63,012 nt of DNA, taken from the NCBI RefSeq assembly GCF_025465255.1, contig NZ_JAODNI010000053.1, positions 1 through 63,012 on the forward strand. The letters run 5' to 3'. The stretch's first letter is position 1; every line of letters starts with the position of its first letter. Below the pieces are notes generated by a model, which worked only from the letters and a program-made list of their open reading frames with translations, was not told the origin of the DNA and searched no databases. The translations under genes were made by a program, and so were the position numbers. Positions 15,867-24,996 of the stretch are shown piece after piece. This stretch comes from Pseudonocardia sp. Lineage in GTDB: Bacteria; Actinomycetota; Actinomycetes; Mycobacteriales; Pseudonocardiaceae.

Positions 15867-16983
15867 TCATCGCTGGTCACCGGCCTGTCGATCGGTGCGG
15901 GTGGTGGATCGGGTGTGTTCGTCGCGGAGCTGCCGTGCCCGGGCCGGGGAGCAGCGCAGGGTGGTGCGGATCGACTCCGCTGATTCCGGGTCCACCACCG
16001 TGGCGGGGTCGGCGAGCGCGGCCCGGAACTCCGCGCGGAGCTGGTCCATCGACCGCACCCGAGGGGCCCGCACTCGCGCGGGTTTGCGGGCCGGGGCGGG
16101 TCGAGGGTGGCCACCCCGCCACCCGCAGTGGGCTCGGCGGAGGGGTCAGGCTGGGGCTCGACAGGCCCCGGGGCAGCGGGTGCGGCCGGTTGTCCGGCGA
16201 GCCAGGCGGTGATCTCCGCGGCCAGCTCGTCGCCCACCCCGTCCGGCCCCGCGGGCTCGACGGGCAGCCCGGCGACGACGACGGCGGGGACCAGGCGGCG
16301 CCGGCTCACCCGGTAGCGACCCGGGACCACGACCAGCCGGGCTCGGCCGTCGGCGTCGATCTCCGCCACCGCCGACCGCACCGCCGCCCGCTCCGCCGCC
16401 GCGACCCGCCTCGCCGCGCGGCGGGTGTCACGATTCTCCTTCCGCTCCCGGCGCGAACGCAGCGCCCCGGTGGTGACGAGTTGGTGCGCGGCCACCCCGG
16501 CCACCGAGGCGACGCCCATCACGACGGCGGCGTCGGTGCCCTCCTGCAGCCCGTGGACCACGTTGAGCCCGGCCGCGACCGCGGCGAACGCCCACACCCC
16601 GGCCTGTAGAGCCCACCCCGACGCGCCCGGGTTGCTGCGGCGGCGCACCTGCACCGCCAGCGCGAACGCCCACATTCCCAGCTCGGACAGCACCGGCAGG
16701 ACGACGCCCGGTGGGGCCGCCGTACACGCGGGCCCCGTAGGCCGCCATCGACGGGACCGCCATCACCGCCGACGCGACCGCGAGCGGGTAGATCAACAGA
16801 TCCACCCGATGCGCAGCGGCCCACGCACGCAGCCGGGTACTCCGGGCGGCACGGCGGGCGCGCCGCTCCCGGGCCGCGGTCGTCCGGCGACGGGCGCGCT
16901 CGGCCGCCTCGGTGGCGAACTAGCCAGCGAACAGCGCGTATGCGAGCGAGCAGGAACGTCGCCACACCGGCCACGGTCACCAA
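15867..16983 (-). pseudogene. Broken DUF2637 membrane protein gene
   Basis: DUF2637 proteins are membrane proteins common in actinobacterial mobile elements. Here the parts lie in different frames: MVTVAGVATFLLARI from 16983, FATEAAERARRR after a shift near 16920, MDLLIYPLAVASAVMAVPSM to about 16720, SELGMWAFALAVQV through AGLNVVHG after a shift near 16710, and the C-terminal SMDQLRAEFRAALADPATVV after a shift near 16085. At least three frameshifts make it a pseudogene. The longest surviving frame (15839-16693) starts inside the membrane domain. Confidence 0.75.
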
Positions 16984-17016
16984 CAGCGGCCTAGCCGGAG
17001 CAACCCGGGTGCTGGA

Positions 17017-17655
17017 TCAGGTCGAGGGCGGGGGCGTTCGGGGTAGCGGCTGGGTGCTGAAATTGTCCGTCCACACGGCGCGGGCGCCTGCGTCGCCGGC
17101 CCGGTAGCACTGGACGGTCGCCCCGACGCCTGCGGCGAGGGCCGCGATCATCGCGACACCGGCGACCCCGGTCGCCAGCGTGGAGCGTCGGCCGGTGGGG
17201 GCCGTGGTCGCCCGGGTGAGCGTCTGGGTGTGCACGGTGCCGGGCCCGGTCGTCGGCCGCCCGGGGTCCGCGCGAGCGGTGTCCTCGGCGCGGTCGGTGT
17301 GGTCGTTGCCGGCGTCGGTGCGGTGGGAGGGCAGGAAGCGCTGGGCCCACACGGCTATGGCCACCACGACCAGCGCGATGGCCCAGGGCAGCATGTCGTC
17401 GCCGAGGTGGGCGTGCGCGCGTACCAGCGGCGTGATGGGAACCCGCCGGATCAGCCATCCCCCGGCGTTGATCGTCAGTTGCACGGCCCCCAGCGTGACC
17501 AGGGCGAGTATCGGGACCGCCACCCCGAGTCTGCGCCGGGCCGCCGACCAGAACGCGGTGCCCACGACTAGCAGCGAGGTCAGGGGCACCAGCACGACCA
17601 CCGCGTGCAGGACCAAGACGTGGGCCGGCAGGCCGTTGATCTCGTACGGGATCAT
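17017..17655 (-). CDS. DUF2231-like membrane protein
   Basis: A 212-aa membrane protein beginning MIPYEINGLPAHVLVLHAVV, the DUF2231 signature (LPxHxLxLHxVV). Four hydrophobic segments are visible (about 8-35, 45-65, 88-105 and 160-180), with a polar insert at 110-150. The function of the family is unknown. The frame is intact inside the decayed element, so it is either recent cargo or under selection. Confidence 0.75.
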   Translation of the reverse strand: MIPYEINGLPAHVLVLHAVVVLVPLTSLLVVGTAFWSAARRRLGVAVPILALVTLGAVQLTINAGGWLIRRVPITPLVRAHAHLGDDMLPWAIALVVVAIAVWAQRFLPSHRTDAGNDHTDRAEDTARADPGRPTTGPGTVHTQTLTRATTAPTGRRSTLATGVAGVAMIAALAAGVGATVQCYRAGDAGARAVWTDNFSTQPLPRTPPPST

Positions 17656-17820
17656 GATCGGATTTCCCGGGGTGTCAGGGTGAGGAGTTCGGCGTCGTGG
17701 ATGTCCGGACGCTCACGGCCGGGGCGGCCTCGACCAGGCCGTCGGCCACGGCCTCCGGAAAGAACAGCGCTTCGAGCCGCCTCCACACCCGCGACCACAT
17801 CCTTCCTCTCCGGGCGGAGG

Positions 17821-17852
17821 CAGTGGCCCCGCATAAGGAAGCGGGGCCACTG
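17821..17852. terminator. Perfect 12-bp hairpin terminator
   Basis: CAGTGGCCCCGC (17821-17832) pairs fully with GCGGGGCCACTG (17841-17852) around an 8-nt loop. It lies 45 bp downstream of the microprotein gene on the minus strand and probably ends its transcript. Confidence 0.7.
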
Positions 17853-17897
17853 CTCCTGTCGTCGGACCGGCCCGGTCAGGGCCGGCGACCGGACGTG

Positions 17898-18089
17898 CTA
17901 CCAGCCGCCGTGCCTGCGCCCGCCCTCGTGGCCGCGCCAGCCGCCCCACCAGCCGCCGCCGCCCCACCAGCCGCCGCCTCGGTCCGCCTTCTGCTCGGCG
18001 CCGTAATCTCCGCCGTGCCAGCCGCCCCAGCCCCAGCCCCACCTGTGGTCGTGGTCGCCGCCGTGGCCCCAGCCACCCCAGTCGCTCAT
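17898..18089 (-). CDS. Gly/Trp/His-rich microprotein
   Basis: A 63-aa protein, more than half Gly and Trp, with several His and Asp (MSDWGGWGHGGDHDHRWGWG at the start and GGGWWGGGGWWGGWRGHEGG later). ATG 18089 has a GAGGGAG ribosome binding site 6 bp upstream, and a perfect terminator hairpin follows the stop, so it looks like a self-contained transcription unit. There is no signal peptide or clear membrane helix. The aromatic Gly repeats and His/Asp clusters suggest self-association or metal binding, but no family was recognised. Confidence 0.55.
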   Translation of the reverse strand: MSDWGGWGHGGDHDHRWGWGWGGWHGGDYGAEQKADRGGGWWGGGGWWGGWRGHEGGRRHGGW

Positions 18090-18809
18090 TGCTGCTCCCT
18101 CACCGTGTGTTGCATCAACAGGAACGCGGTCACGGTCCTGTGCGGCAGGCCCGATCGAGCTCCCGGGCCGTGAGCAATCGGACCGTGCGCACGCGGCTCG
18201 GATCACGGCCCGGCACCCCAGGGGACGTCGAATCCGCGCTGCCACCGCTATAAGTCCCCCGGCGGCCGAAAAGGATTCACCGCGCAACGCAGACCACCCG
18301 CCTGCGCGCTTCGACCCCCGAAGGACGCACAGGGACTGCGGGGAGGGATACCGCGAACGCGAGGGATACCAGCCGACCGAGCGACCCATGCCGCCCACAG
18401 AAGGCAAGCGCATCGGTGCCAGTCTCGTCGCTCAGTGCTGGTCGTGCAGCTGGAAGGCCCGGCCCTACCGACGGCGCCTCACCACATGGCGTTCGGCCGC
18501 GGTTGGCAAGGGCGTGCACAGTGCGATGGCCGCCGGGCTGTCGGCGGGCGACGATCCTTTCAGGGCGGGAACGCTGAACTTCTACTCCTTCACCCGCGGC
18601 GGTTTCGTGACGGGCACGATCACGAGCGGCGGCCGCCAGCCGCCGACCGCCAGAAACCTAGACGAGACCGTCGGGCTGACATTCGCTCCTGGTGGGCGAC
18701 CGGCTGGGCGACAACCCACCAGGACAACCAATGATCAGCCGGGACTTCCGAGGACGGGCGTGTCGAGCTGCCAGCGGGTTGCCTGTGCTCCGGGGAGCCC
18801 TGGATTGCG
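18090..18809. other. Gap without a supportable gene
   Basis: About 720 bp between the microprotein start and the tRNA-Val remnant. Short frames exist on both strands (for example 18388-18813 plus), but none has a recognisable product or convincing start. It probably contains the microprotein promoter and degraded element DNA. Confidence 0.5.
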
Positions 18810-18855
18810 TTGACACGGAAGAGGCCACTCGTTCGATCCCAGTATCGCCCACCAC
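18810..18855 (+). repeat. Diverged third copy of tRNA-Val 3' half (old attR)
   Basis: It matches the tRNA from the anticodon loop (TTGACACGGAAGAGG, equal to 82-96) and through TATCGCCCACCACCCC, including the CCA. The T arm differs: ACTCG-TTCGATC-CCAGT, with one mismatched stem pair. It keeps more of the tRNA's 3' flank than attR does, so it may be the original genomic end displaced by the first insertion into this tRNA (inference). Confidence 0.8.
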
Positions 18856-18862
18856 CCCGTTG

Positions 18863-18895
18863 AAGGCCCCCTGATCCGCATGGACAGGGGGCCTT
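18863..18895 (+). terminator. Terminator after the old attR
   Basis: AAGGCCCCCTG (18863-18873) pairs with CAGGGGGCCTT (18885-18895), followed by CGTCG. It was probably the native terminator of the tRNA-Val operon before the elements arrived. It also stands 35 bp past the end of the leftward SMR gene, so it may serve both strands. Confidence 0.7.
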
Positions 18896-18930
18896 CGTCG
18901 TTCCCGGGTGAGCAGCTCGGCGCCAGCCGC

Positions 18931-19254
18931 TCAGTGCGCCCCGCCCGTCTCCAGCGCGACGACGCCGGCGATCACCGCGACCAGCCCGGCGACCTGCACC
19001 CACGTCAGGGTCTCCCCCAGGAACGTCGCCCCGATCAGGGCGATGAGCGCCACACCGACGGCCGACCAGATCCCGTAGGCGACGCCGATCCCGAGTCCGC
19101 GCACCAGCACCTGCGACAGCATCGCGAACGCCGTGACGTACCCCACGACCACCACGATCGACGGGAGGAGCTTCGAGAACCCCTCGGAGAACCGCAGCGC
19201 GACGGTCGCGGTCACCTCCGCGGCGATCGCGCCCGCCAGGAACGCCCAGACCAC
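18931..19254 (-). CDS. SMR-family multidrug/quaternary-amine transporter
   Basis: A 107-aa, four-helix small multidrug resistance protein. The essential Glu is in the first helix (LAGAIAAEVTATVALRFSEG), and the typical GIGVAYGIWSAVGVALIALIG and GETLTWVQVAGLVAVIAGVV segments follow. These work as proton-coupled dimers. GTG 19254 was chosen because GAGGAGGAG lies 5 bp before it; the frame also has an ATG at 19284. It diverges from the OhrR-like regulator over a palindrome. Confidence 0.88.
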   Translation of the reverse strand: MVWAFLAGAIAAEVTATVALRFSEGFSKLLPSIVVVVGYVTAFAMLSQVLVRGLGIGVAYGIWSAVGVALIALIGATFLGETLTWVQVAGLVAVIAGVVALETGGAH

Positions 19255-19366
19255 GGCTCCTCCTCCTCGACGGCCCGACTCCATCCGGACGACTGTCCCA
19301 GAAGACCCGCCCGTCCCGCCCGAGGTGACCGGCATCACCCCCTTCGTCCCGGCCGCCGTGGAAGCG

Positions 19367-19384
19367 TCTGGACATCTGTCCAGA
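19367..19384. promoter_or_regulatory. Palindromic operator candidate
   Basis: TCTGGACATCTGTCCAGA is a perfect 8-2-8 inverted repeat midway between the divergent SMR (19254) and MarR/OhrR-like (19447) genes. MarR-family dimers bind such sites, so it is the likely operator for both promoters. Confidence 0.65.
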
Positions 19385-19446
19385 ATATTGATGACATCGC
19401 CGCCATGGAGCCTCCCCACCGCGGCGACGCGTTCTACGCTGCACCG

Positions 19447-19917
19447 ATGGCAGACACGCCGGGATCGAGCTTCACCGTCGCGGGACAGCTCTGTTTCGCC
19501 CTGCACTCGGCCTCACGCGCGATGACGGGGTGCTACCGGCCGCTGCTCGAGGCCGTCGGGCTCACCTACAGCCAGTACACCGTGATGTTGGTGCTCTGGG
19601 AGCACGGCACGGTCACGCTGGGCCGTCTCGGCGAGCAGCTGTACCTGGACAGCGGGACGTTGTCGCCGCTGCTCAAGCGCCTCGAGGCGCAGGGCGTGGT
19701 GACACGGCGGCGGCGGCTGGACGACGAGCGGGTCGTCGAGATCCGCCTGACGACCGCGGGCGCGGAGCTCGAGGCGAAGGCCCAGGCGGTGCAGGGCCGG
19801 GTGGAGGAGGCCACCGGCCTGACGGAGCTCGAGCTCGCCACCCTGCGGGACGACCTGCAGCGCCTCGCCGCCCGGCTCCGGGCGGCGGAGATCGAGCCCG
19901 AGTCCGCGGCCGGCTGA
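19447..19917 (+). CDS. MarR-family regulator, OhrR-like
   Basis: A 156-aa winged-helix regulator. The N-terminal QLCFALHSASRAMTGCYRPL and LYLDSGTLSPLLKRLEAQG closely resemble OhrR, the organic-peroxide sensor, and include the reactive Cys of the LCFAL motif (about position 15). A second Cys in TGCYRP is present. No ohr gene is adjacent; instead the divergent neighbour is an SMR pump, so the regulator may couple oxidation or drugs to efflux (inference). ATG 19447 starts the conserved domain. Confidence 0.85.
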   Translation: MADTPGSSFTVAGQLCFALHSASRAMTGCYRPLLEAVGLTYSQYTVMLVLWEHGTVTLGRLGEQLYLDSGTLSPLLKRLEAQGVVTRRRRLDDERVVEIRLTTAGAELEAKAQAVQGRVEEATGLTELELATLRDDLQRLAARLRAAEIEPESAAG

Positions 19918-19949
19918 ACTCGCCCGCCCCCGACTCCCGGTCCGCGCCC

Positions 19950-21110
19950 CTACTGCAGGGCGAGCGTGCGCAGAACCTGGCGCGCCGCGTCTCCCCCGGA
20001 CTCCACCGCGAGCCGCACGGCCTCCGGGACGTCCAGGTCGTTCAGCAACGCGCCGCGGACGGCGGCGACCGCGGTCACCGAACCGTTCCGCGTCCCGGCG
20101 GCGACGTAGAGCTGCTCCAGCAGCGCCTCGGCCTGTTCCAGTGCGTCCGGGGTGTAGTCCCAGGGTCGTGACCACGCCCGGTCCAGCAGCATCAGCCGGA
20201 CGGCCGCGCCCGAGGACTCCTGCAGCAGGTCCCCGCCCAGCACGAGGTTTCCCGTCGACTTGGCCATCTTGACGCCGTCCCGTCCGACGGTCCCGGCGCG
20301 GACCTCGCGCCGCGCGAACGGGCCGCTCCCGGTAGCCGCGGACGCCATCGCGCCCTGGTAGGCGTGGTGCGGGAACTCCAGGTCCGCCCCGCCCACGAGC
20401 ACGTCGACGACGCCGCCGAGCGTGGCCAGCGCCATCGCCGCGCACTCCGCGTGCCAGCCCGGACGGCCGCGGCCCCAGGGGCTCGGCCACGCCGGGTCGC
20501 CCTCGCCGGAGGGCCGCCAGACCGGGACGTCGAAGGGGTCGTCGCGGAGCGGGTCGTCGGGCTGGTCGCCGTTCTCGGCGAGCAGGGCCAGCGCCGCGTC
20601 CCGGTCCCGGCCCTCCGCGACGCCCGCACCGCGGAAGTAGACGAACCCGTCGCGCTCGTAGGCGGCGCCGGCCGCGAGCAGCGCCATCGCGAGCCGGACG
20701 ACGTGGGAGACGTGGTGCCGGGCGTGCGGCGCGTGGGTCGGCGGCCTGACGTGCAGGGACGCCATGTCCCGGTCGAAGTGGAACTCCTGGGTCAGCCCGA
20801 ACTCGTCGAACTGCCGGCCGCGCTCGGCGGCGGTGCGGGTGAGCACGTCGTCGACGTCGGTGACGTTGCGGGAGACGACCGTGTCCACCCCGGCCATCCG
20901 CATGACCCGCGCGACGACGTCCGCCCAGACGAAGGTCGAGGCGTGCCCGAGGTGCGTGACGTCGTAGGGCGTGATGCCGCAGACGTAGAGCCGGGCGGGG
21001 ACGGTCAGCGGCAATGGCGTGCCGCCGAGGTGCAGGACCTCGCCCGGGTCCGTCCCGGCGCCGGGGCGGAAGCCGTGGTCGTCCGGGGAGAGGCCGACGG
21101 AGGTCACCAT
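19950..21110 (-). CDS. Cysteinyl-tRNA synthetase-like ligase (MshC type)
   Basis: A 386-aa class I ligase of the CysS/MshC family. Zn/Cys ligands are in YVCGITPYD and WHAECAAM, the HIGH motif is THLGH and the KMSKS loop is KMAKSTGN. Its length and the missing C-terminal tRNA-binding domain fit MshC, which joins cysteine to GlcN-Ins in mycothiol synthesis, rather than CysS. The KMAKS change is unusual. No other mycothiol gene is near, so a paralogue with another substrate cannot be excluded. The gene stands 22 bp behind the SGNH gene. Confidence 0.72.
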   Translation of the reverse strand: MVTSVGLSPDDHGFRPGAGTDPGEVLHLGGTPLPLTVPARLYVCGITPYDVTHLGHASTFVWADVVARVMRMAGVDTVVSRNVTDVDDVLTRTAAERGRQFDEFGLTQEFHFDRDMASLHVRPPTHAPHARHHVSHVVRLAMALLAAGAAYERDGFVYFRGAGVAEGRDRDAALALLAENGDQPDDPLRDDPFDVPVWRPSGEGDPAWPSPWGRGRPGWHAECAAMALATLGGVVDVLVGGADLEFPHHAYQGAMASAATGSGPFARREVRAGTVGRDGVKMAKSTGNLVLGGDLLQESSGAAVRLMLLDRAWSRPWDYTPDALEQAEALLEQLYVAAGTRNGSVTAVAAVRGALLNDLDVPEAVRLAVESGGDAARQVLRTLALQ

Positions 21111-21132
21111 GATGTCTTCCTTCTTGGGGAGC

Positions 21133-22668
21133 TCATCCTTCCGGTTCGACGACCAACCGCGCCACCGCCGCCGCCATCCGCAGCGAGCCGACGGCCGTCG
21201 GATGGAAGGGGAAGGCGTCGTCGAGCCCCTGCAGGTCCGGGCCCAGCCCGTCGCCGTCCGTGCTGCAGAGGCCGGTGAGGTCCGGTCGCGCGACGCCGAA
21301 GCCGTACTTCTCCGCGCCGGCGGCCAGGACGTCGTTGAGCTGGTTGTTCCGGCCCGTCAGCAGGTCGATCTTGTCCTGGGTGAGACCGGGGGTGCTGAGC
21401 GGGCCGCGGGCGTCCGGGCAGGCCGGGTCGGTCGCGGCCGGGAAGGCGCCGTAGGAGGTCATGACGATCACCTGGGGCTTGCCGGGCAGCTCGTTGAGGT
21501 CCTGCAACAGGGCGGCGTAGTCCCGGTCGAAGGCGGCCATCCGGTAGTCGAACTCCCCGGTCGTCAGTGCGTCGTCGCAGGTCGGGAGGCCGTAGCAGTA
21601 CTTGAGGAAGTCCGACCAGCCGATGTCGTTCGGTCCGGTCGCGACCACCACGAACTGCAGCCCCTGCACCTGCTTGAGCAGGCCGACCTGCGCCGGGACC
21701 GTGAGGTCCCCGCGCTGCTGGGTGCTGCGCAGGCCCTGGGCGATCGTGGCGCTGGGGCAGGCGAGGTTGAGGACGTGGTCCGGCACGAGCATCGTCAGCT
21801 CGGCGGCCAGAGAGTCCGCGCTGCGCTGGCAGGCGGTGTCGTCGGCGGTCGGGTCCGCGACCGGCGGGCCGCCGACGCGGGCGGCGCGGGAGTCCCCGAT
21901 GACGGCGCCGGAGTATCCGAACACGGGCGGGCCGACGGGGGCCGGCGAGACGTGCACGCTGCCGACCAGGTCCGACACGGACGAGATGGTCGCGAGGCCG
22001 CTCATCGTGCCCCGGTAGGCGAGCGCCCCGCAGGTGCCCCAGGCCACCACGGACGCGACGACGGCGACGACGGTCATCCGGCCGATCGCACCCGCACAGC
22101 GGTGCCAGACCTCGGCGACGGTCACGTGCTCGCGTCCGGCACGGCTCTCCCGGCGCAGGATGGCGAGCATCCGGAAGCAGCCGACGAGCGCGGCCGCCGC
22201 GAGCGCCACCCCGACGACGCCGAGCGCGCCCCACAGGTACCAGTCCGTGAACCCGGTCCGCAGCGTCTCGACGGCCTGGTTCTGCGCGGCCACCGTGGTG
22301 TCCGGGTTCAGCACCTTCGCGGCGTCGTCGTTGCGCTGCACCGGGCCCATCGCGAGCTTCGGCCGCAGCGGTCCGACGACGTCGAGGCGGTCGATATCCA
22401 GCTCGGTGTTGCCCACCTGGACGAGCTGGGCGGGGCCGGAGAGGGAGACGTCCGGGGTGCGGGCGCCGACCGAGACGTGCTGGCCGAGGATCTCCAGCTC
22501 CTGGTCCGGCACCAGGGCGATGGTCAGCGGGACGCCCGCGCACAGACAGATCAGGACCAGCAGGATCGTCGGCCAGGAGCGGGCCTCGCGGGCGAACGCC
22601 CGGAGCCGGCCGCCCTTGCGGGTCGAGGGGCCGGGACGGCCGGCCCGTTGCTCGGTCGTCACCACCAT
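21133..22668 (-). CDS. Membrane-anchored SGNH/GDSL hydrolase
   Basis: A 511-aa protein. Two membrane helices (about 30-50 and 165-185, with a third near 215-240) bracket an extracytoplasmic insert. The C-terminal 240 residues form an SGNH esterase domain: nucleophile Ser in AVIGDSRAARV, Asn in VVVATGPNDIGW, and a C-terminal Asp/His in DAFPFHPTAVG. A cell-envelope ester or acyl-group hydrolase is likely. ATG 22668 is used; a longer frame runs upstream through the terminator and the next gene and is an artefact. Confidence 0.8.
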   Translation of the reverse strand: MVVTTEQRAGRPGPSTRKGGRLRAFAREARSWPTILLVLICLCAGVPLTIALVPDQELEILGQHVSVGARTPDVSLSGPAQLVQVGNTELDIDRLDVVGPLRPKLAMGPVQRNDDAAKVLNPDTTVAAQNQAVETLRTGFTDWYLWGALGVVGVALAAAALVGCFRMLAILRRESRAGREHVTVAEVWHRCAGAIGRMTVVAVVASVVAWGTCGALAYRGTMSGLATISSVSDLVGSVHVSPAPVGPPVFGYSGAVIGDSRAARVGGPPVADPTADDTACQRSADSLAAELTMLVPDHVLNLACPSATIAQGLRSTQQRGDLTVPAQVGLLKQVQGLQFVVVATGPNDIGWSDFLKYCYGLPTCDDALTTGEFDYRMAAFDRDYAALLQDLNELPGKPQVIVMTSYGAFPAATDPACPDARGPLSTPGLTQDKIDLLTGRNNQLNDVLAAGAEKYGFGVARPDLTGLCSTDGDGLGPDLQGLDDAFPFHPTAVGSLRMAAAVARLVVEPEG

Positions 22669-22797
22669 GCCGTCGGCCCCTCCGTCGTCTCGCTCCTGTA
22701 GCGATCCAGCATGGGCAACGCGTGCGCGAAGGTCATTAGGGCAACCGTGCGACATGGTGGTGACAAGACTCTCCACCACCGAGGGGTGACAGAGCCG

Positions 22798-22831
22798 GAG
22801 GCCCGCGTCCCTGGTTCGGGACGCGGGCCTC
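22798..22831 (-). terminator. 14-bp hairpin terminator
   Basis: GAGGCCCGCGTCCC (22798-22811) pairs fully with GGGACGCGGGCCTC (22818-22831) around a 6-nt loop. It lies 14 bp past the mannosyltransferase stop and separates it from the SGNH gene. Confidence 0.8.
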
Positions 22832-22844
22832 GGCGTGCGGCGGG

Positions 22845-24888
22845 TCAGGTCGTCAGGTCGTAGACGGTCTGGCTGCCGACGGTCGTGGCGGTGAAGTTCG
22901 CCTCGACCCAGGCGGCGATCCGGCTGCTCGTGCCGTCCGCGCTGCCGCCGGGGACGCCGCCCTGGCCCCCACCGACGTAGTAGTGGATCCGGCCGTTGTC
23001 GACGTACTGCTGGAACTGCTCGAGGGTCACCGCTGAGTCCGAACCGCTCCAGCCGCCGAGGGACATGACGGCGGTGCCGGAGGCCAGCTCGAGGCCGGCG
23101 GCGGTCTGGGAGGTGCCGACGGCCGCGGACCAGGTGGAGTCGGTGGCGCTGAGCAGGGCGGTCAGCTCCGTGCTCGCCTCGCCGCCCATGCCGCCACCCG
23201 GGCCGCCGACGGCCCCATCGGTGGTAGCCGCATCCCTGGCGATGGTGGCACCGGGCAGCGCCGGCGGGGTGCCGCCGTCGGGGCGCCCGCCACCGTGACC
23301 CATGCCGCCGGGACCACCCATACCGCCCATGCCGGTGGCCGTCGCACCGACCGACGGGATGCTGCCCGTGTGGGCGACCGACGCCGTCGCGACGGCATAC
23401 GCGCTGGTCCCGACGAGGCCGGTCAGCACCGCGGCGACGGTTCCGACCAGCTGGACCCTGCTGAGCCTGCGGGTGCCGGCCAGCAGGCCGACCACCCCGA
23501 GCACTGCCAGCCCGGCGATCACCCAGCGGACCCAGGCGTAGGACTCGGAGCTGCCCGCGAGGAGCACGAAGGACCAGGCCGCGGTGGCGGCGACCATCAG
23601 CGCGAGCGTCGCCCGCGCCAGGATCCGATCGCGGTGCCGCCACAGCTCGCGGCCACCGATCGTAAGGGTCCCGGCGATGCCCGGGGCCAGCGCGACGGTG
23701 TAATAGGGGTGCATCGTGCCGCTCATGTAGCTGAACACCAGGGCGGAGACCAGCATCCAGCCGCCCCAGAGGACGAGGCCGGCGCGGACCTCGTCGGTGC
23801 GTGGGGCGCGGCGGGTCAGCCACAGGCCCGCGACCAGGGCGATCAGCGCGGCCGGAAGCAGCCAGGAAATCTCGTACCCGATCTCGCCGGTGAACATCCG
23901 GGTGATGCCGGTGGCGCCGCCGAAGGAGGTGTTGCCACCCCCGCCACTCCCGCCGCCGTTGCCGCTCCCCCCGAGCAGCCGGCCCAGGCCGTTGTAGCCG
24001 AGGGCGAGCTCGAGCAGCGAGTTCGTGGTGGAGCCGCCGATGTACGGCCGGCTCGCCGCGGGCCAGATCTCGACGAGCGCGATGAACCAGCCCGCCGACA
24101 CGACCATCGCGACGACCGCGCCGAGCAGCTGCAGGATCCGGGCCCGCAGCCGCGGTGCGCCCGCGACCAGGTAGACCAGGCCGAACGCCGGGACGACCAG
24201 CAGCGCCTGGCCCATCTTGGTGAGGAAGGCGAACCCGATCGCGGTGCCGGCGAGCAGCAGCCACCGCGTCGACGCCTTCGTGGCCGTGGCGTCGACGGCA
24301 CGGGAGACGAAGTACGCGCCCGCCACCATCAGCAGGACCAGCAGCGTGTACGGGTTGTCGAGGCGGAACATCAGGACCGCGGCCGGGGTGAGCGCCAGCG
24401 CGGCGCCCGCCATCAGGCCCGCTCCGGGTCCGGCCAAGCGGCGGACGGTCGCGTGCAGCACCCCCACCGAGGCGACGCCCATCAGCGCCTGCGGCACCAG
24501 CAGGCTCCACGAGGAGAAGCCGAAGATCCGCGCGGACAGCGTCATCACCCACAACGCGGCCGGCGGCTTGTCGACGGTGATCGCGTTCCCGGAGTCCAGC
24601 GACCCGAACAGCCAGGCCTTCCAGGACTGCGTGCCGGCCTGGACGGCGGCGGCGTAGAAGTCGTTGGCGTAGCCGGAGGCCGAGAGGTTCCACAGGTAGA
24701 GGACCGCTGTGCCGGCCAGCACGACGAGCAACGCCGGGGCGCGCCCACCGGGGCTGGTCGGACGGGCCGTGGAGCAGCGTCCCGACGCGGCCGGACCTCT
24801 CCGGCGGGCCGGAGTGTCGTCCGGGTTGGGCCCTCGGTCGCGCGTGGCGCGGCGCGGTCGGCACCCGGGGTGGGGTCACGGTGCTCAC
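22845..24888 (-). CDS. GT39-like (PMT/ArnT) membrane glycosyltransferase, apparent frameshift
   Basis: A polytopic glycosyltransferase. LWNLSASGYANDFYAAAVQAG, GSLDSGNAITVDKPPAALW and FRLDNPYTLL belong to the actinobacterial GT39-like mannosyltransferases, which use polyprenyl-phospho-sugars at the membrane. About 12 helices and a Gly-rich extracellular tail follow. The native N-terminus (MSTVTPPRVPTAPRHARPR from ATG 24888) is one frame off; it joins the rest if one base of the G-run 24736-24739 is removed. As printed, translation would have to start at TTG 24731. Sequencing error or true mutation cannot be told apart here. Confidence 0.8.
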
Positions 24889-24996
24889 GAAGGTCTCCCA
24901 GGGGGTGGTCGGGGTTCCTCCGTACGGTCCGATCCGGCCCTGTTCCGTCCTTGTGGTCCTGCTGTGTGAATCCTGTGCGGGCGAATCCTGTGCGGG

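Larger units (their letters stand above)
14144..18855. mobile_element. Decayed integrative element in tandem with the AICE
   Basis: A 4.7-kb remnant between attR and a diverged tRNA-Val 3' end at 18810. Gene order mirrors the left part of the first element: integrase next to the att site, then excisionase, then a DUF2637 gene. The integrase and DUF2637 genes are broken by stops and frameshifts, and no rep or tra gene is left. Both elements used the same tRNA and orientation, so this is a tandem accretion, with the older element now furthest from the tRNA (inference). Confidence 0.8.

Noticed and set aside
21133..24888. 1251-aa leftward frame joining the mannosyltransferase N-terminus to the SGNH hydrolase
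   Set aside because: The middle 700 residues are the wrong frame of the membrane glycosyltransferase and run through a strong terminator; only the two ends are real, from different genes.
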